From NCBI RefSeq assembly GCF_001429045.1, contig NZ_LMHY01000012.1, positions 420,753 to 484,752 of the forward strand: a stretch of 64,000 nt of DNA. The letters are read 5' to 3'. Of this stretch, positions 28,533 through 37,685 are shown one piece after another. A model generated the notes under the pieces. The model was not told the DNA's origin and searched no databases. It saw only the letters and a program-made list of their open reading frames with translations. A program made the position numbers and the translations under genes. Every line of letters starts with the position of its first letter. Within the stretch, counting starts at the first letter, position 1. The stretch is from Pseudomonas sp. Root71 (GTDB lineage Bacteria; Pseudomonadota; Gammaproteobacteria; Pseudomonadales; Pseudomonadaceae).

Positions 28533-28574
28533 ACTTTATGCGAAGGCGGGGTGGGGCATCTTGATTTACATCAA
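28533..28574 (-). promoter_or_regulatory. Anr-dependent promoter of hemN
   Basis: The Anr box TTGATGTAAATCAA (minus strand, 28574-28561) is a perfect TTGAT-N4-ATCAA. Placing it at -41.5 puts the -10 hexamer at 28538-28533, which reads TAAAGT, and the start of transcription at about 28526, giving a leader of about 30 bases. This is the geometry of a class II FNR/Anr promoter. Confidence 0.85.
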
Positions 28575-28578
28575 GATC

Positions 28579-28654
28579 AAAAGATCGCAGCCTGCGGCAG
28601 CTCCTACATGGGTCGCGTACACCTGTAGGAGCTGCCGAAGGCTGCGATCTTTTG
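28579..28654. repeat. REPIN abutting the hemN Anr box
   Basis: Inverted pair of the GTAGGAGCTGCCG(A/C)AGGCTG unit, starting 5 bases upstream of the Anr box and ending 3 bases from the stop of the COG2836 membrane protein gene. Confidence 0.9.
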
Positions 28655-28657
28655 CTT

Positions 28658-29341
28658 CTAGTGCCCCATCAACCAATGCTGATGCGGCCCCGGCAGTGTC
28701 CAGAGACCGAACAGCATCACCAGCAATCCGCCCGCCATCCGCACACTGCGCTTGCGCAACACTGCGGTGACGCGCTCTGCAGCCAGGCCGGTCGCCAGCA
28801 AAACCGGCCAGGTGCCGAGCCCGAACGCGAACATCAACAAGGCACTGTCCAGTGCGTTGCCCTGGCTGGCCGACCATAGCAAAGTGCTGTAGACCAGACC
28901 GCACGGCAGCCAGCCCCAGAGCGCGCCCAACAACAACGCACGGGGAACGTTCGACACCGGAAGCAAGCGGTTGGCGACTGGCTGGATATGCCGCCACAGG
29001 CCGCGACCGAGGCTTTCGATACGGGTCAGGCCGCTCCACCAGCCGGCCAGGTACAGGCCCATGGCAATCAGCAGCAACCCGGCGAGAATACGCAGGAACA
29101 TCGCCGCCGGGCTGCTGGCCACGGCCCATCCGGCCAGACCGATCAACAGTCCGGCGCAGGCATAGCTCAGGATCCGTCCCAGGTTGTAGGCCAGCAGCAG
29201 GCGAAAGCGCCGGCTGCGTTGTTCCTTGGGAATCGCCAGGGTCAGCGCGCCCATCAAGCCGCCGCACATGCCCAGGCAATGGCCGCCGCCGAGCAAGCCG
29301 AGGATCACCGCAGACACCAGCAGAGGCGCCAATTCAAGCAT
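28658..29341 (-). CDS. COG2836 membrane protein (sulfite exporter TauE/SafE-like), cbb3 cluster
   Basis: A 227-residue inner-membrane protein with about six hydrophobic segments. The N-terminal GGHCLGMCGGLMGALTLA motif is characteristic of the COG2836 group, annotated as TauE/SafE-like. It overlaps the end of ccoS by 8 bases, so it belongs to the ccoGHIS operon, and a thiol or metal (copper) handling role in oxidase assembly is more likely than sulfite export. That role is inferred from context and the Cys/His motif. Confidence 0.75.
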   Translation of the reverse strand: MLELAPLLVSAVILGLLGGGHCLGMCGGLMGALTLAIPKEQRSRRFRLLLAYNLGRILSYACAGLLIGLAGWAVASSPAAMFLRILAGLLLIAMGLYLAGWWSGLTRIESLGRGLWRHIQPVANRLLPVSNVPRALLLGALWGWLPCGLVYSTLLWSASQGNALDSALLMFAFGLGTWPVLLATGLAAERVTAVLRKRSVRMAGGLLVMLFGLWTLPGPHQHWLMGH

Positions 29342-29552
29342 GGGGCGGGGCCTTGTCGTCCGTTTTGGCCGGTTGGCCGCTGGCCTCATCGACGGCGGCG
29401 GTGTGGTTCGGGTCCTGGTCGTCGAACAGGATGCTGTGGGCCGGGCCGTCGAGGTCGTCGTACTGACCGCTGTCCACCGCCCAGAAGAAGATATAGACGG
29501 CGATGGCCACGATCAGCAATGCAGCGGGGATCATCACGTATAGAGCAGGCAT
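29334..29552 (-). CDS. ccoS: cbb3-type cytochrome oxidase assembly protein CcoS
   Basis: A 72-residue single-pass membrane protein with the hydrophobic segment MIPAALLIVAIAVYIFFWAV followed by the conserved DSGQYDDLDGPAHSILFDDQ motif of CcoS. It is needed for cofactor insertion into CcoN. It sits between ccoI and the COG2836 gene and overlaps the latter. Confidence 0.94.
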   Translation of the reverse strand: MPALYVMIPAALLIVAIAVYIFFWAVDSGQYDDLDGPAHSILFDDQDPNHTAAVDEASGQPAKTDDKAPPHA

Positions 29553-29574
29553 CTGGACTCCATGCCCGCGCGGC

Positions 29575-32025
29575 TCAGGCCGGCAGCGGGCGGGTTTCTG
29601 GCGTGGTGCTGGCGGCGGGCGCGCTCGGCATGCGAGTCAGGCGCAGCGCGTTCAACACCACGGTCAACGAACTGATCGACATGCCCACCGCCGCCCATAC
29701 CGGCGTGATCCAGCCGAGGGCGGCGAAGGGCAACATGAGGCCATTGTACAGCCCGGCCCACAACAGGTTCTCGATAATGACCCGACGGGTGCGCCGCGCC
29801 AGGCTGAAGGCTTGTACCAGCGCGTCGAGGCGGTTGGACAGCAACACGGCATCGGCACTGGTTTTCGCCAGGTCGGTGGCCGAGCCCATGGCGACGCTGA
29901 TATCCGCAGCCGCCAGCACCGGCACGTCATTGACCCCGTCCCCGAGCATCAACACCTTGCGACCTTCCTTGTGCAGTTGTTGCAGGACCTGCAGTTTATC
30001 GTCCGGACGCAAGCCGCCACGGGCTTCATCGATACCGAGTTCCGCCGCCACGCTGGCGACCATCGGCGAGCTGTCGCCGGACAACAACAGCGTGCGCCAG
30101 CCCCGCGCCTTGCACGCGGCCAACAGCGCGGGCGCATCGGCCCGCAAGCGATCATCGAGGACCAGCCAGGCCAGCGGTCCCTGGCTGTCGCCAAGCAGCA
30201 GCCATTGGCCGGCTTCTTCGGGCATCGACGGCACCACGGCGCCGCTGAGTTCGCAGACGAAACGCGGTTGGCCGATGCGCAGGCGGCGCCCGTCAACCAG
30301 CCCCTCCAGGCCAAGGCCCGGTGTGCCGTGGACTTCTTCGGCAGCCATCGGCGCACGACCGAAAGCGCGGGCAATCGGGTGCTCGGAGCGGTTTTCCAGG
30401 GCGGCGGCGAGGCCCAGGCATTGATCGCTGTCGAGCGCTCCGAGGGGGCGGATCGAGCGTAACGCCAGGCGACCTTCGGTGAGGGTGCCGGTCTTGTCGA
30501 AAATCACTGTGTCGATCTGGTTCAGGCCTTCCAGCACATGACCACGGGTCAGCAACAGACCGAGTTTGTGCAGTGTGCCGGTGGCAGCGGTGAGGGCGGT
30601 CGGCGTGGCCAGCGACAAGGCGCACGGGCAGGTCGCCACGAGCATCGCCAGCACGATCCAGAAGGCCCGCGATGGGTCCAGTTGCCACCACAACAGGCCA
30701 ATCGCGGCAGCTGCGATCAGCGACAACAGCAGGAACCATTGCGCGGCGCGGTCGGCGATTTCCGCCAGGCGCGGCTTTTCGGCCTGGGCACGATCGAGCA
30801 GGCGAACGATGGCCGAGAGGCGAGTGTCCTGGCCCAGGGCCTGGACCTCGACGGTCAGTGCGCCTTCGACGTTCATTGTGCCAGCGGTGACCGCGTCGCC
30901 CAGGGTACGGGGTTGCGGCAGGTATTCGCCGGTCAGCAGCGACTCGTCGACACTCGACTGGCCGTCGAGGATCTTGCCGTCAGCCGGGAGAATGGCGCCC
31001 GGATGAACCAGCACCTGATCGCCAATACGCAATTCACTGAGCAGAATGCGTTCGCTCTGGCCATCGGCTGTCAATCGCAGGCACGAGGCGGGCAGCAGAT
31101 TAACAAGCTGTGCGGTGGCGGCGGCGGTGCGTTCGCGGGCGCGGCGTTCCAGATAACGCCCGGCCAGCAGGAACAGGGCAAACATGCCGACGGCATCGAA
31201 ATACAATTCGCCGACCCCGGTGATCGAGGTCCAGATCCCGGCAATGTAGGCGCTGCCGATGGCCAGCGACACCGAAACGTCCATGGTCAGGTGACGGGTG
31301 CGCAGATCGCGCATGGCGCCTTTGAAGAACGGCGCGCAGCTGTAGAACACAATCGGGGTGGTGAGGAACAGCGCGACCCAACGCAGGATAGTGTGCAGTT
31401 CCGGGCTGAGGTCGATGTTGAATTCAGGCCAGGTGGCCATGGTTGCCATCATCGCCTGGAACCACAGCAACCCGGCCACGCCGAGCTGGCGCAGGGCCAG
31501 GCGGTTTTCGCTGGCCAGTTGTTCGCAGGCTTGGTCGGCCTGATACGGGTGTGCGGCGTAACCGATGTGGCGCAGCTCGCTGAGGATCTGGCTCAGCGGC
31601 AATTGCCCGTCGGCCCAGCGCACGTGCAGGCGATGGTTGGACAGGTTCAGGCGCGCTTCGTCCACCGCCGGCAAGGTGCGCAGGTGTTTTTCGATCAGCC
31701 AGCCGCAAGCCGCGCAACTGATGCCTTCCATCAATAGTGTGGTTTCGGCGAGTTCACCGTCGTGGCGAACGAAGGGTTGCTGGACATCGGCACGGTCGTA
31801 CAGCGCCAGTTCGTCCACCAGTTGCACCGGCAACGCTTCGGGGTTGGCCGAAGCTTCGCTGCGGTGCTGGTAATAGCTTTCCAGGCCGCCGGCAACAATG
31901 GCCTCGGCCACGGCCTGGCAACCCGGGCAGCAGAATTCGCGGGTTTGCCCCAGGACCGCAGCGGTGAAGCGGCTGCCGGCCGGGACGGGGAGCGCGCAGT
32001 GGTAGCAGGGGGTTGGGGTAGTCAT
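29575..32025 (-). CDS. ccoI: cbb3 oxidase copper-exporting P1B-type ATPase CcoI
   Basis: An 816-residue heavy-metal P-type ATPase that moves copper into the periplasm for cbb3 oxidase. Extra N-terminal Cys clusters (CYHCALP, CCPGCQAV), HMA motif ISCAACGW, membrane CPC motif (CPCALSLATPTA), phosphorylation site DKTGTLTEG and the hinge GDGVNDVPVLAAADISVAMG. ATG 32025 is chosen; the longer frame (to 32256) runs through a REPIN and into ccoH and is rejected. Followed by ccoS. Confidence 0.95.
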   Translation of the reverse strand: MTTPTPCYHCALPVPAGSRFTAAVLGQTREFCCPGCQAVAEAIVAGGLESYYQHRSEASANPEALPVQLVDELALYDRADVQQPFVRHDGELAETTLLMEGISCAACGWLIEKHLRTLPAVDEARLNLSNHRLHVRWADGQLPLSQILSELRHIGYAAHPYQADQACEQLASENRLALRQLGVAGLLWFQAMMATMATWPEFNIDLSPELHTILRWVALFLTTPIVFYSCAPFFKGAMRDLRTRHLTMDVSVSLAIGSAYIAGIWTSITGVGELYFDAVGMFALFLLAGRYLERRARERTAAATAQLVNLLPASCLRLTADGQSERILLSELRIGDQVLVHPGAILPADGKILDGQSSVDESLLTGEYLPQPRTLGDAVTAGTMNVEGALTVEVQALGQDTRLSAIVRLLDRAQAEKPRLAEIADRAAQWFLLLSLIAAAAIGLLWWQLDPSRAFWIVLAMLVATCPCALSLATPTALTAATGTLHKLGLLLTRGHVLEGLNQIDTVIFDKTGTLTEGRLALRSIRPLGALDSDQCLGLAAALENRSEHPIARAFGRAPMAAEEVHGTPGLGLEGLVDGRRLRIGQPRFVCELSGAVVPSMPEEAGQWLLLGDSQGPLAWLVLDDRLRADAPALLAACKARGWRTLLLSGDSSPMVASVAAELGIDEARGGLRPDDKLQVLQQLHKEGRKVLMLGDGVNDVPVLAAADISVAMGSATDLAKTSADAVLLSNRLDALVQAFSLARRTRRVIIENLLWAGLYNGLMLPFAALGWITPVWAAVGMSISSLTVVLNALRLTRMPSAPAASTTPETRPLPA

Positions 32026-32033
32026 CAAATATT

Positions 32034-32141
32034 CCGTAGGAGCTGACGAGTGAAACGAGGCTGCGATCTTTCTGGATTGATTAAAATGCAAGATCAAAAG
32101 ATCGTCCGAACGCGGCCCGAGCCTTCGGCAGCTCCTACAGG
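32034..32141. repeat. mixed REP pair between ccoH and ccoI
   Basis: A diverged left copy (GTAGGAGCTGACGAGTGAAA followed by CGAGGCTGCGATC) faces a longer right copy that on the minus strand reads GTAGGAGCTGCCGAAGGCTC, then a 15-base insert (GGGCCGCGTTCGGAC) before GATCTTTTG. The two arms are different subvariants of the same family, unlike the clean pairs elsewhere. Confidence 0.75.
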
Positions 32142-32668
32142 TCTTCGGCACCTTGCAGCGGTTCGTCACCCAGCAGCAGGTCCTTGTCATGGCTGACCAT
32201 TTCTTCTTCGAACATGCGCCAGATGTGCTCGTCCTGGGTGCCGAGCAATTCGACAAAACGCCGGCCTTCGACCTTGTCGCCCAACTGGCCGATGTAGCGG
32301 CCCTGTTCGGTTTCGCTGCGGGTCAGGGTGATCTTGCGATCCTTTTCCGGCTGGGTCGGCGAGATCAGGTTCAGCTCCAGGGTGCCGGGCTGACTGTCAC
32401 CGCTCAGGCGCAGGTCAACCTCGCCGGTCATGCCGTCGAGATGAACGCTGGCGCGCATTTTCAGGGTCTGGGCCAGCAGCTCGCGGTCGAGGGAGCGGTT
32501 GATGCCTTTGCCGGCCTCGTAGTAGTTGTCGTTGACCAGGTTGTCCGGGTTCTTCACCGCGATGGTCACCATGGACAAGGTCAGGGTCACCGAGCAGGCC
32601 AGGATCCCGATGATGATCCACGGCCAGAGGTGCTTGTACCAGGGACTTGCGGCAGTTGCTGCGGGCAT
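32135..32668 (-). CDS. ccoH: FixH/CcoH family cbb3 oxidase assembly protein
   Basis: A 177-residue membrane-anchored assembly factor. One N-terminal transmembrane segment (WPWIIIGILACSVTLTLSMV) and a periplasmic FixH domain with DNYYEAGKGINRSL and a C-terminal TQDEHIWRM segment. ATG 32668 follows the ccoG stop (32680) closely with GAGAGAA as ribosome site; an upstream TTG is not needed. Part of the ccoGHIS operon. Confidence 0.92.
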   Translation of the reverse strand: MPAATAASPWYKHLWPWIIIGILACSVTLTLSMVTIAVKNPDNLVNDNYYEAGKGINRSLDRELLAQTLKMRASVHLDGMTGEVDLRLSGDSQPGTLELNLISPTQPEKDRKITLTRSETEQGRYIGQLGDKVEGRRFVELLGTQDEHIWRMFEEEMVSHDKDLLLGDEPLQGAEDL

Positions 32669-32679
32669 GTTCAGTTCTC

Positions 32680-34098
32680 TCAACGATTCTGTGGGCCGAT
32701 GAACCGGCTCTTGGCTTCAATGCGGACGCTGTCGTCATCGGCGTCCTTGAGGATGAATTTCACCTCGTTGGTGCTCGACGGCAGTTTTTCCGGTGCGACG
32801 GACAGTTCGGCAGGCTGGCTGACGATCTCGCCGGCCGCGACCTTGATCTCGCGTCGACCCTGCAATTTGAGATCCGGCAGGCCGGAGGCTTCGAGCAGGT
32901 AGGTATGGTCGCGCTGGTCCTTGTTCATGATTTTCAGGCTGTAGACGTTTTCGATCCGCCCTTCGGCGTTCTCGCGGTACAGCACGCGGTCCTTGCTGAC
33001 ATCGAAGCCCACCAGCGCACGCATGAAGAATGCCGTCACCAGCAAGCTGATCATCGCCAGCAGCACAATGGCATAGCCAATCAGGCGCGGACGCAGTTTA
33101 TGGGTTTTCTGCCCGGACAGGTTGTGCTCGGTGGTGTAGCTGATCAGCCCGCGCGGGTAATCCATCTTGTCCATGATGGCGTCGCAGGCATCGATGCAGG
33201 CGGCGCAACCGATGCATTCGATTTGCAGGCCGTCGCGGATATCGATACCCGTCGGGCAGACCTGGACGCACATGGTGCAATCGATGCAGTCACCCAGGCC
33301 CTGGGCCTTGTAGTCGATGCCTTTTTTACGCGGGCCACGGCCTTCGCCACGGCGCGGGTCGTAGGAAACGATCAGGGTGTCCTTGTCGAACATCACGCTC
33401 TGGAAGCGTGCGTACGGGCACATGTAGATGCACACCTGTTCGCGCAACCAGCCGGCGTTGCCGTAAGTGGCGAGAGTGAAGAACCCGACCCAGAAGTACG
33501 ACCAGCCATCCGCCTGGCCGGTGAAGAATTCGAACACCAGTTCGCGGATCGGCGAGAAGTAGCCGACGAAGGTCATGCCGGTGACGAAACCGATCAACAG
33601 CCACATGGTGTGCTTGCTGAGTTTGCGCAGGAGCTTGTTGGCGCTCATGGGCGCCTTGTCGAGCTTGATGCGTTGGTTGCGGTCACCTTCGGTGACTTTT
33701 TCGCACCACATGAAGATCCAGGTCCAGACGCTTTGCGGGCAGGTATAACCGCACCAGACCCGTCCGGCGTACACGGTAATGAAGAACAGGCCGAAGGCGG
33801 CGATGATCAACATGCCGGACAGCAGAATGAAGTCCTGGGGCCAGAAGGTGGCGCCGAAAATGAAGAACTTGCGCTCCGGCAGGTTCCACCACACGGCCTG
33901 GTGACCGCCCCAGTCCAGCCATACAGTGCCGAAATACAGCAGGAACAACAGGGCTCCGCCGGTCATCCGCAGGTTGCGAAACAGGCCGGTGAAGGCGCGG
34001 GTGTAGATTTTTTCCCTGGAGGCGTAGAGGTCGACGCTATTGTTCGCATTCTTTGTGGGTGGAGTGACGTCGTGTACCGGAATCTGGTTGCTCATCAT
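32680..34098 (-). CDS. ccoG: CcoG/RdxA, polyferredoxin for cbb3 oxidase copper delivery
   Basis: A 472-residue inner-membrane protein with five or so hydrophobic segments and two [4Fe-4S] motifs in CIDCTMCVQVCPTGIDI and CIGCAACIDACD (residues ~265-320). The C-terminus is an immunoglobulin-like domain (VYSLKIMNKDQRDHTYLLEA). CcoG reduces Cu(II) for oxidase assembly. Two adjacent ATGs (34098 and 34095) could start it. First gene of ccoGHIS, separated from ccoP1 by 371 bases. Confidence 0.95.
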   Translation of the reverse strand: MMSNQIPVHDVTPPTKNANNSVDLYASREKIYTRAFTGLFRNLRMTGGALLFLLYFGTVWLDWGGHQAVWWNLPERKFFIFGATFWPQDFILLSGMLIIAAFGLFFITVYAGRVWCGYTCPQSVWTWIFMWCEKVTEGDRNQRIKLDKAPMSANKLLRKLSKHTMWLLIGFVTGMTFVGYFSPIRELVFEFFTGQADGWSYFWVGFFTLATYGNAGWLREQVCIYMCPYARFQSVMFDKDTLIVSYDPRRGEGRGPRKKGIDYKAQGLGDCIDCTMCVQVCPTGIDIRDGLQIECIGCAACIDACDAIMDKMDYPRGLISYTTEHNLSGQKTHKLRPRLIGYAIVLLAMISLLVTAFFMRALVGFDVSKDRVLYRENAEGRIENVYSLKIMNKDQRDHTYLLEASGLPDLKLQGRREIKVAAGEIVSQPAELSVAPEKLPSSTNEVKFILKDADDDSVRIEAKSRFIGPQNR

Positions 34099-34246
34099 TG
34101 CATCCCACGGCAGTGGAAAAATGCCTCGGTCAGTACGTGCCGACCGCGGTCAAAAAGGAGTGTTGCAGTGGCGCAATGATACGCCTCTCGCTCTAGCCTG
34201 CGGGTGCGACCTTTGGTCACGTTTGGCAAAATCATTTGATGGTGTA

Positions 34247-34260
34247 ATGACTTGAATCAA
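34247..34260 (-). promoter_or_regulatory. weak Anr-like box upstream of ccoG
   Basis: Minus strand TTGATTCAAGTCAT: one perfect half-site (TTGAT) and one degenerate. The rest of the 371-base ccoG-ccoP1 gap (34099-34469) holds only the ccoP1 terminator and no gene. Confidence 0.3.
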
Positions 34261-34410
34261 TTGACTTGAGAATTATGGACGGTTTTGCGCATGTCGCCGG
34301 TCATTCGGTCCACGGGTAGAAGCGTTACTACTGTGTGCGGCGATCGACAACCTCGAAGTAGGTGCCGGGCATTACCATTGGTCGAAACCATTGGACACTG
34401 CCGAACAAAC

Positions 34411-34450
34411 AAAAGGGCCCCGCCAATTCACATTGGCGGGGCCCTTTTTT
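34411..34450. terminator. terminator of ccoN1O1Q1P1
   Basis: Very strong stem GGGCCCCGCCAAT/ATTGGCGGGGCCC with loop TCAC, flanked by A4 and T6, so active on both strands; 20 bases after the ccoP1 stop. Confidence 0.95.
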
Positions 34451-34469
34451 GTTGCTTCAAGCGTTTGCC

Positions 34470-35447
34470 TTACTCGGCGTCCGCTGCCTTCTCGCCGTGA
34501 GACAGGCTGTAGACGTAAGCGGCCAGCAGGTGAACCTTGTCGTTACCTTGCAGCTGCTCTTGCGCAGGCATCTGGCCCTGACGGCCGTAACGGATGGTCT
34601 GCTGCAGTTGAGCGAAGCTCGAACCGTAGATGAACGCTGCCGGGTGAGTCAGGTTAGGTGCGCCCATCGCCGGGGTGCCTTTGCCTTCCGGACCGTGGCA
34701 CGCCACGCAGTTGGTAGCGAACAGTTTCTGCCCGGCAACCGGGTCGGCCTTGGCGCCTTCCGGAAGCTTGCGGCCATCGAGGTTGGTCAGGACAAACGCG
34801 GCCACGTCGGCCACGCCTTGCTCGCCAATCACTTCAGCCCACGCAGGCATCACCGCGTGACGGCCGCCCATGATGGTGGTCTTGATGGTTTCCGGCTCGC
34901 CGCCCCAGCGCCAGTCGGCGTCGGTCAGGTTCGGGAAGCCATAGGCGCCCTTGGCGTCGGAACCGTGGCAAACCGAGCAGTTGGAGGCGAACAGGCGGCC
35001 ACCCATCTTCAGGGCTTGCGGGTCCTTGGCCACTTCTTCGATTGGCATGGCCGCGAACTTGGCGAAGATCGGACCGAACTTGGCGTCCGACCTGGCCATT
35101 TCCTTTTCCCACTCGTGAACGCCGGTCCAGCCGGTCTGGCCGTTGGCGAACGCGGTCTGCTTCTCGTTATCGAGGTAGTTGTAACCCGGCAGCAGGCCTT
35201 TCCAGTTGCCCAGGCCCGGGTACAGCACCAGGTAGCCGAGGGCGAAGATGATGGTGCCCACGAACAGCATGAACCACCATTTCGGCAACGGGTTGTCGTA
35301 CTCCTCGATCCCGTCGAAGGAGTGACCAACCGTCTCGTCGGTTTGCTCGGCGCGCTGACCCTTGCGGGTGGACAGCAGCAGCCAGGTCAGGGCGAAGATG
35401 GTGCCGAGACTGAGGACTGTGACGTACAGACTCCAGAATGTAGTCAT
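34470..35447 (-). CDS. ccoP1: cbb3-type cytochrome c oxidase subunit III (diheme)
   Basis: A 325-residue membrane-anchored diheme cytochrome c that receives electrons for cbb3 oxidase. Two CxxCH heme sites (NCSVCHGS and NCVACHGP), an N-terminal membrane segment and a second one at [19 protein letters not shown]. The start codon overlaps the ccoQ1 stop (ATGA). Compared with CcoP2 it has about 11 extra residues after LLPGY. Last gene of the cbb3-1 operon. Confidence 0.96.
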   Translation of the reverse strand: MTTFWSLYVTVLSLGTIFALTWLLLSTRKGQRAEQTDETVGHSFDGIEEYDNPLPKWWFMLFVGTIIFALGYLVLYPGLGNWKGLLPGYNYLDNEKQTAFANGQTGWTGVHEWEKEMARSDAKFGPIFAKFAAMPIEEVAKDPQALKMGGRLFASNCSVCHGSDAKGAYGFPNLTDADWRWGGEPETIKTTIMGGRHAVMPAWAEVIGEQGVADVAAFVLTNLDGRKLPEGAKADPVAGQKLFATNCVACHGPEGKGTPAMGAPNLTHPAAFIYGSSFAQLQQTIRYGRQGQMPAQEQLQGNDKVHLLAAYVYSLSHGEKAADAE

Positions 35448-35629
35448 TCTTTGTTACTCCTAGAAGCTTGCTCGACGTGCTTGATGGCTTCGGGATCATC
35501 CGCGAAAGGCAGCAAGGTAGCGTCTTCAAACTCCGACTTGCGCTTGGGACTGAACACCCACAGTGCCAGTCCGATGAAGGCCACCATCACGACAACGGTG
35601 CCCAGGCCACGAATCATCCCGATATCCAT
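35444..35629 (-). CDS. ccoQ1: cbb3-type cytochrome c oxidase subunit CcoQ
   Basis: A 61-residue single-span membrane protein ([31 protein letters not shown]) stabilising the oxidase. ATG 35629 with GGTGAT 8 bases upstream is preferred over the GTG at 35638, which overlaps the ccoO1 stop. Confidence 0.92.
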   Translation of the reverse strand: MDIGMIRGLGTVVVMVAFIGLALWVFSPKRKSEFEDATLLPFADDPEAIKHVEQASRSNKE

Positions 35630-35634
35630 CCAGA

Positions 35635-36243
35635 TCACCGTTTGCTTTTGATGATGGTGCCCAGGCCCTGCAGATAGGCCACCAGCGCGTCCATTTCGGT
35701 TTTGCCCTTCACAGCATCCTTGGCGCCGGCGATGTCTTCGTCGGTGTAAGGGACGCCGAGCGTGCGCAAGACTTCCATTTTCTTGGCGGTGTCTTTGCCG
35801 TCGAGCTTGTTTTCCACGAGGAACGGGTAGGCCGGCATTTTCGACTCGGGCACTACGTTGCGCGGGTTGTACAGGTGCGCACGCTGCCAGTCATCGGAGT
35901 AACGACCGCCGACACGGGCCAGGTCCGGACCGGTCCGCTTGGAACCCCACAGGAACGGGTGGTCCCAGACGCTTTCACCGGCGACCGAGTAGTGGCCGTA
36001 GCGTTCGGTTTCAGCACGGAACGGACGGATCATCTGCGAGTGGCAGCCGACACAACCGTTGGCGATATAAACGTCCCGGCCTTCCAGTTCAAGGGCGGTG
36101 CGGGGCTTCATGCCCTCGACCGGCTTGTTGGTGACATCCTGGAAAAACAGCGGAACGATCTGGGTCAGGCCGCCGATGCTGACGGCGATGACCATGAAGA
36201 AGGCCAGCAGGCCAATATTCTTCTCGACTGCTTCATGCTTCAT
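35635..36243 (-). CDS. ccoO1: cbb3-type cytochrome c oxidase subunit II (monoheme)
   Basis: A 202-residue membrane-anchored monoheme cytochrome c. N-terminal membrane helix ([20 protein letters not shown]) and one heme site [18 protein letters not shown]. Overlaps the ccoN1 stop by one base. Second gene of the cbb3-1 operon. Confidence 0.97.
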   Translation of the reverse strand: MKHEAVEKNIGLLAFFMVIAVSIGGLTQIVPLFFQDVTNKPVEGMKPRTALELEGRDVYIANGCVGCHSQMIRPFRAETERYGHYSVAGESVWDHPFLWGSKRTGPDLARVGGRYSDDWQRAHLYNPRNVVPESKMPAYPFLVENKLDGKDTAKKMEVLRTLGVPYTDEDIAGAKDAVKGKTEMDALVAYLQGLGTIIKSKR

Positions 36244-37685
36244 CAGTGAGCTCCAACTACGGCAATCTGTTCGGCGGCTTTGGCTTCAGCCGGGTTCGAG
36301 GCGCGTACGGTACGGAATACGTTGTAGGCCATGAACAGCATGCCGGTGGCGAAGAACGCACCGCCCAGGGCACGGACGATGAAGCCCGGGTGGCTGGCTT
36401 GCAGCGCTTCGACGAACGAGTAGGTGAGGGTGCCGTCATCGTTGATTGCACGCCACATCAGGCCCTGGGTGATGCCGTTGACCCACATCGAAGCGATGTA
36501 GAGCACGGTACCGATGGTCGCGAGCCAGAAGTGGGTGTTGATCAGGCCGGTGCTGTGCATCTGCGCACGACCGAACAGTTTCGGGATCATGTGGTAGACC
36601 GCGCCGATCGAGATCATTGCAACCCAGCCCAACGCGCCGGCGTGTACGTGGCCGATGGTCCAGTCGGTGTAGTGCGACAGGGAGTTCACGGTCTTGATCG
36701 CCATCATCGGCCCTTCGAAGGTCGACATGCCGTAGAACGCCAGGGAGACGACCAGGAAGCGCAGGATCGGGTCGGTGCGCAGCTTATGCCAGGCGCCCGA
36801 CAGGGTCATCATGCCGTTGATCATGCCGCCCCAGCTTGGCGCCAGCAGGATGATCGACATCGCCATGCCCAGGGACTGAGCCCAGTCCGGCAGTGCGGTG
36901 TAGTGCAGGTGGTGCGGACCTGCCCAGATGTACAGGGTGATCAGCGCCCAGAAGTGCACGATCGACAGGCGATAGGAGTAGATCGGGCGTTCGGCCTGTT
37001 TCGGCACGAAGTAGTACATCATGCCCAGGAAGCCGGTGGTCAGGAAGAAACCCACGGCGTTGTGGCCGTACCACCACTGGATCATCGCGTCCGTCGCACC
37101 CGAGTAGGCCGAGTAGGACTTGAACAGGCTGACCGGCAGCGACATGTGGTTGACGATGTGCAGCATCGCGGTCACGACGATGAACGCGCCGTAGAACCAG
37201 TTACCCACATAAATGTGCTTGGTCTTGCGCTTGACGATGGTGCCGAAGAACACCAGGCCGTAGGTGACCCAGACAATGGCCAGCAGAATAGCCAGGGGCC
37301 ATTCCAGTTCCGCGTATTCCTTGGTGGTAGTGAAACCCATCGGCAAGGTAATGATCGCGCCGACGATCACCGCTTGCCATCCCCAGAAGGTGAAGGCGGC
37401 GAGGCTGTCGGAAATCAGTCGCGTTTGGCAGGTTCGCTGCACGACGTAATAAGAAGTGGCAAACAGTGCACATCCACCGAAGGCGAAAATCACCAGGTTG
37501 GTGTGCAGCGGGCGCAGGCGTCCAAAGCTCGTCCATGCCAGACCGAAGTTCAACTCCGGCCAGACCAGTTGCGAGGCAATGAAGACACCGAGCCCCATGC
37601 CAAGGATCCCCCAGACCACCGTCATGATGGCGAACTGGCGGACTACCTTATAGTTATAAGCAGTCGGACTGATTGCTGTGCTCAT
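36243..37685 (-). CDS. ccoN1: cbb3-type cytochrome c oxidase subunit I
   Basis: The 480-residue catalytic heme-copper subunit (12 or more membrane helices) reducing oxygen with high affinity. Metal ligands lie in segments such as [19 protein letters not shown] and [29 protein letters not shown] is diagnostic of CcoN. ATG 37685 is chosen; the open frame to 37850 has no homology. Adjacent to ccoG, so equivalent to the P. aeruginosa cbb3-1 copy. Confidence 0.97.
   Translation of the reverse strand: MSTAISPTAYNYKVVRQFAIMTVVWGILGMGLGVFIASQLVWPELNFGLAWTSFGRLRPLHTNLVIFAFGGCALFATSYYVVQRTCQTRLISDSLAAFTFWGWQAVIVGAIITLPMGFTTTKEYAELEWPLAILLAIVWVTYGLVFFGTIVKRKTKHIYVGNWFYGAFIVVTAMLHIVNHMSLPVSLFKSYSAYSGATDAMIQWWYGHNAVGFFLTTGFLGMMYYFVPKQAERPIYSYRLSIVHFWALITLYIWAGPHHLHYTALPDWAQSLGMAMSIILLAPSWGGMINGMMTLSGAWHKLRTDPILRFLVVSLAFYGMSTFEGPMMAIKTVNSLSHYTDWTIGHVHAGALGWVAMISIGAVYHMIPKLFGRAQMHSTGLINTHFWLATIGTVLYIASMWVNGITQGLMWRAINDDGTLTYSFVEALQASHPGFIVRALGGAFFATGMLFMAYNVFRTVRASNPAEAKAAEQIAVVGAH

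Noticed and set aside
28496..28534. GTG start of hemN at 28534
   Set aside because: It lies upstream of the start site predicted from the Anr box at -41.5; ATG 28495/28492 has a proper ribosome site.
32026..32256. 77-residue extension of CcoI
   Set aside because: It runs through a REP element and into ccoH; the CYHCALP motif starts the real protein.
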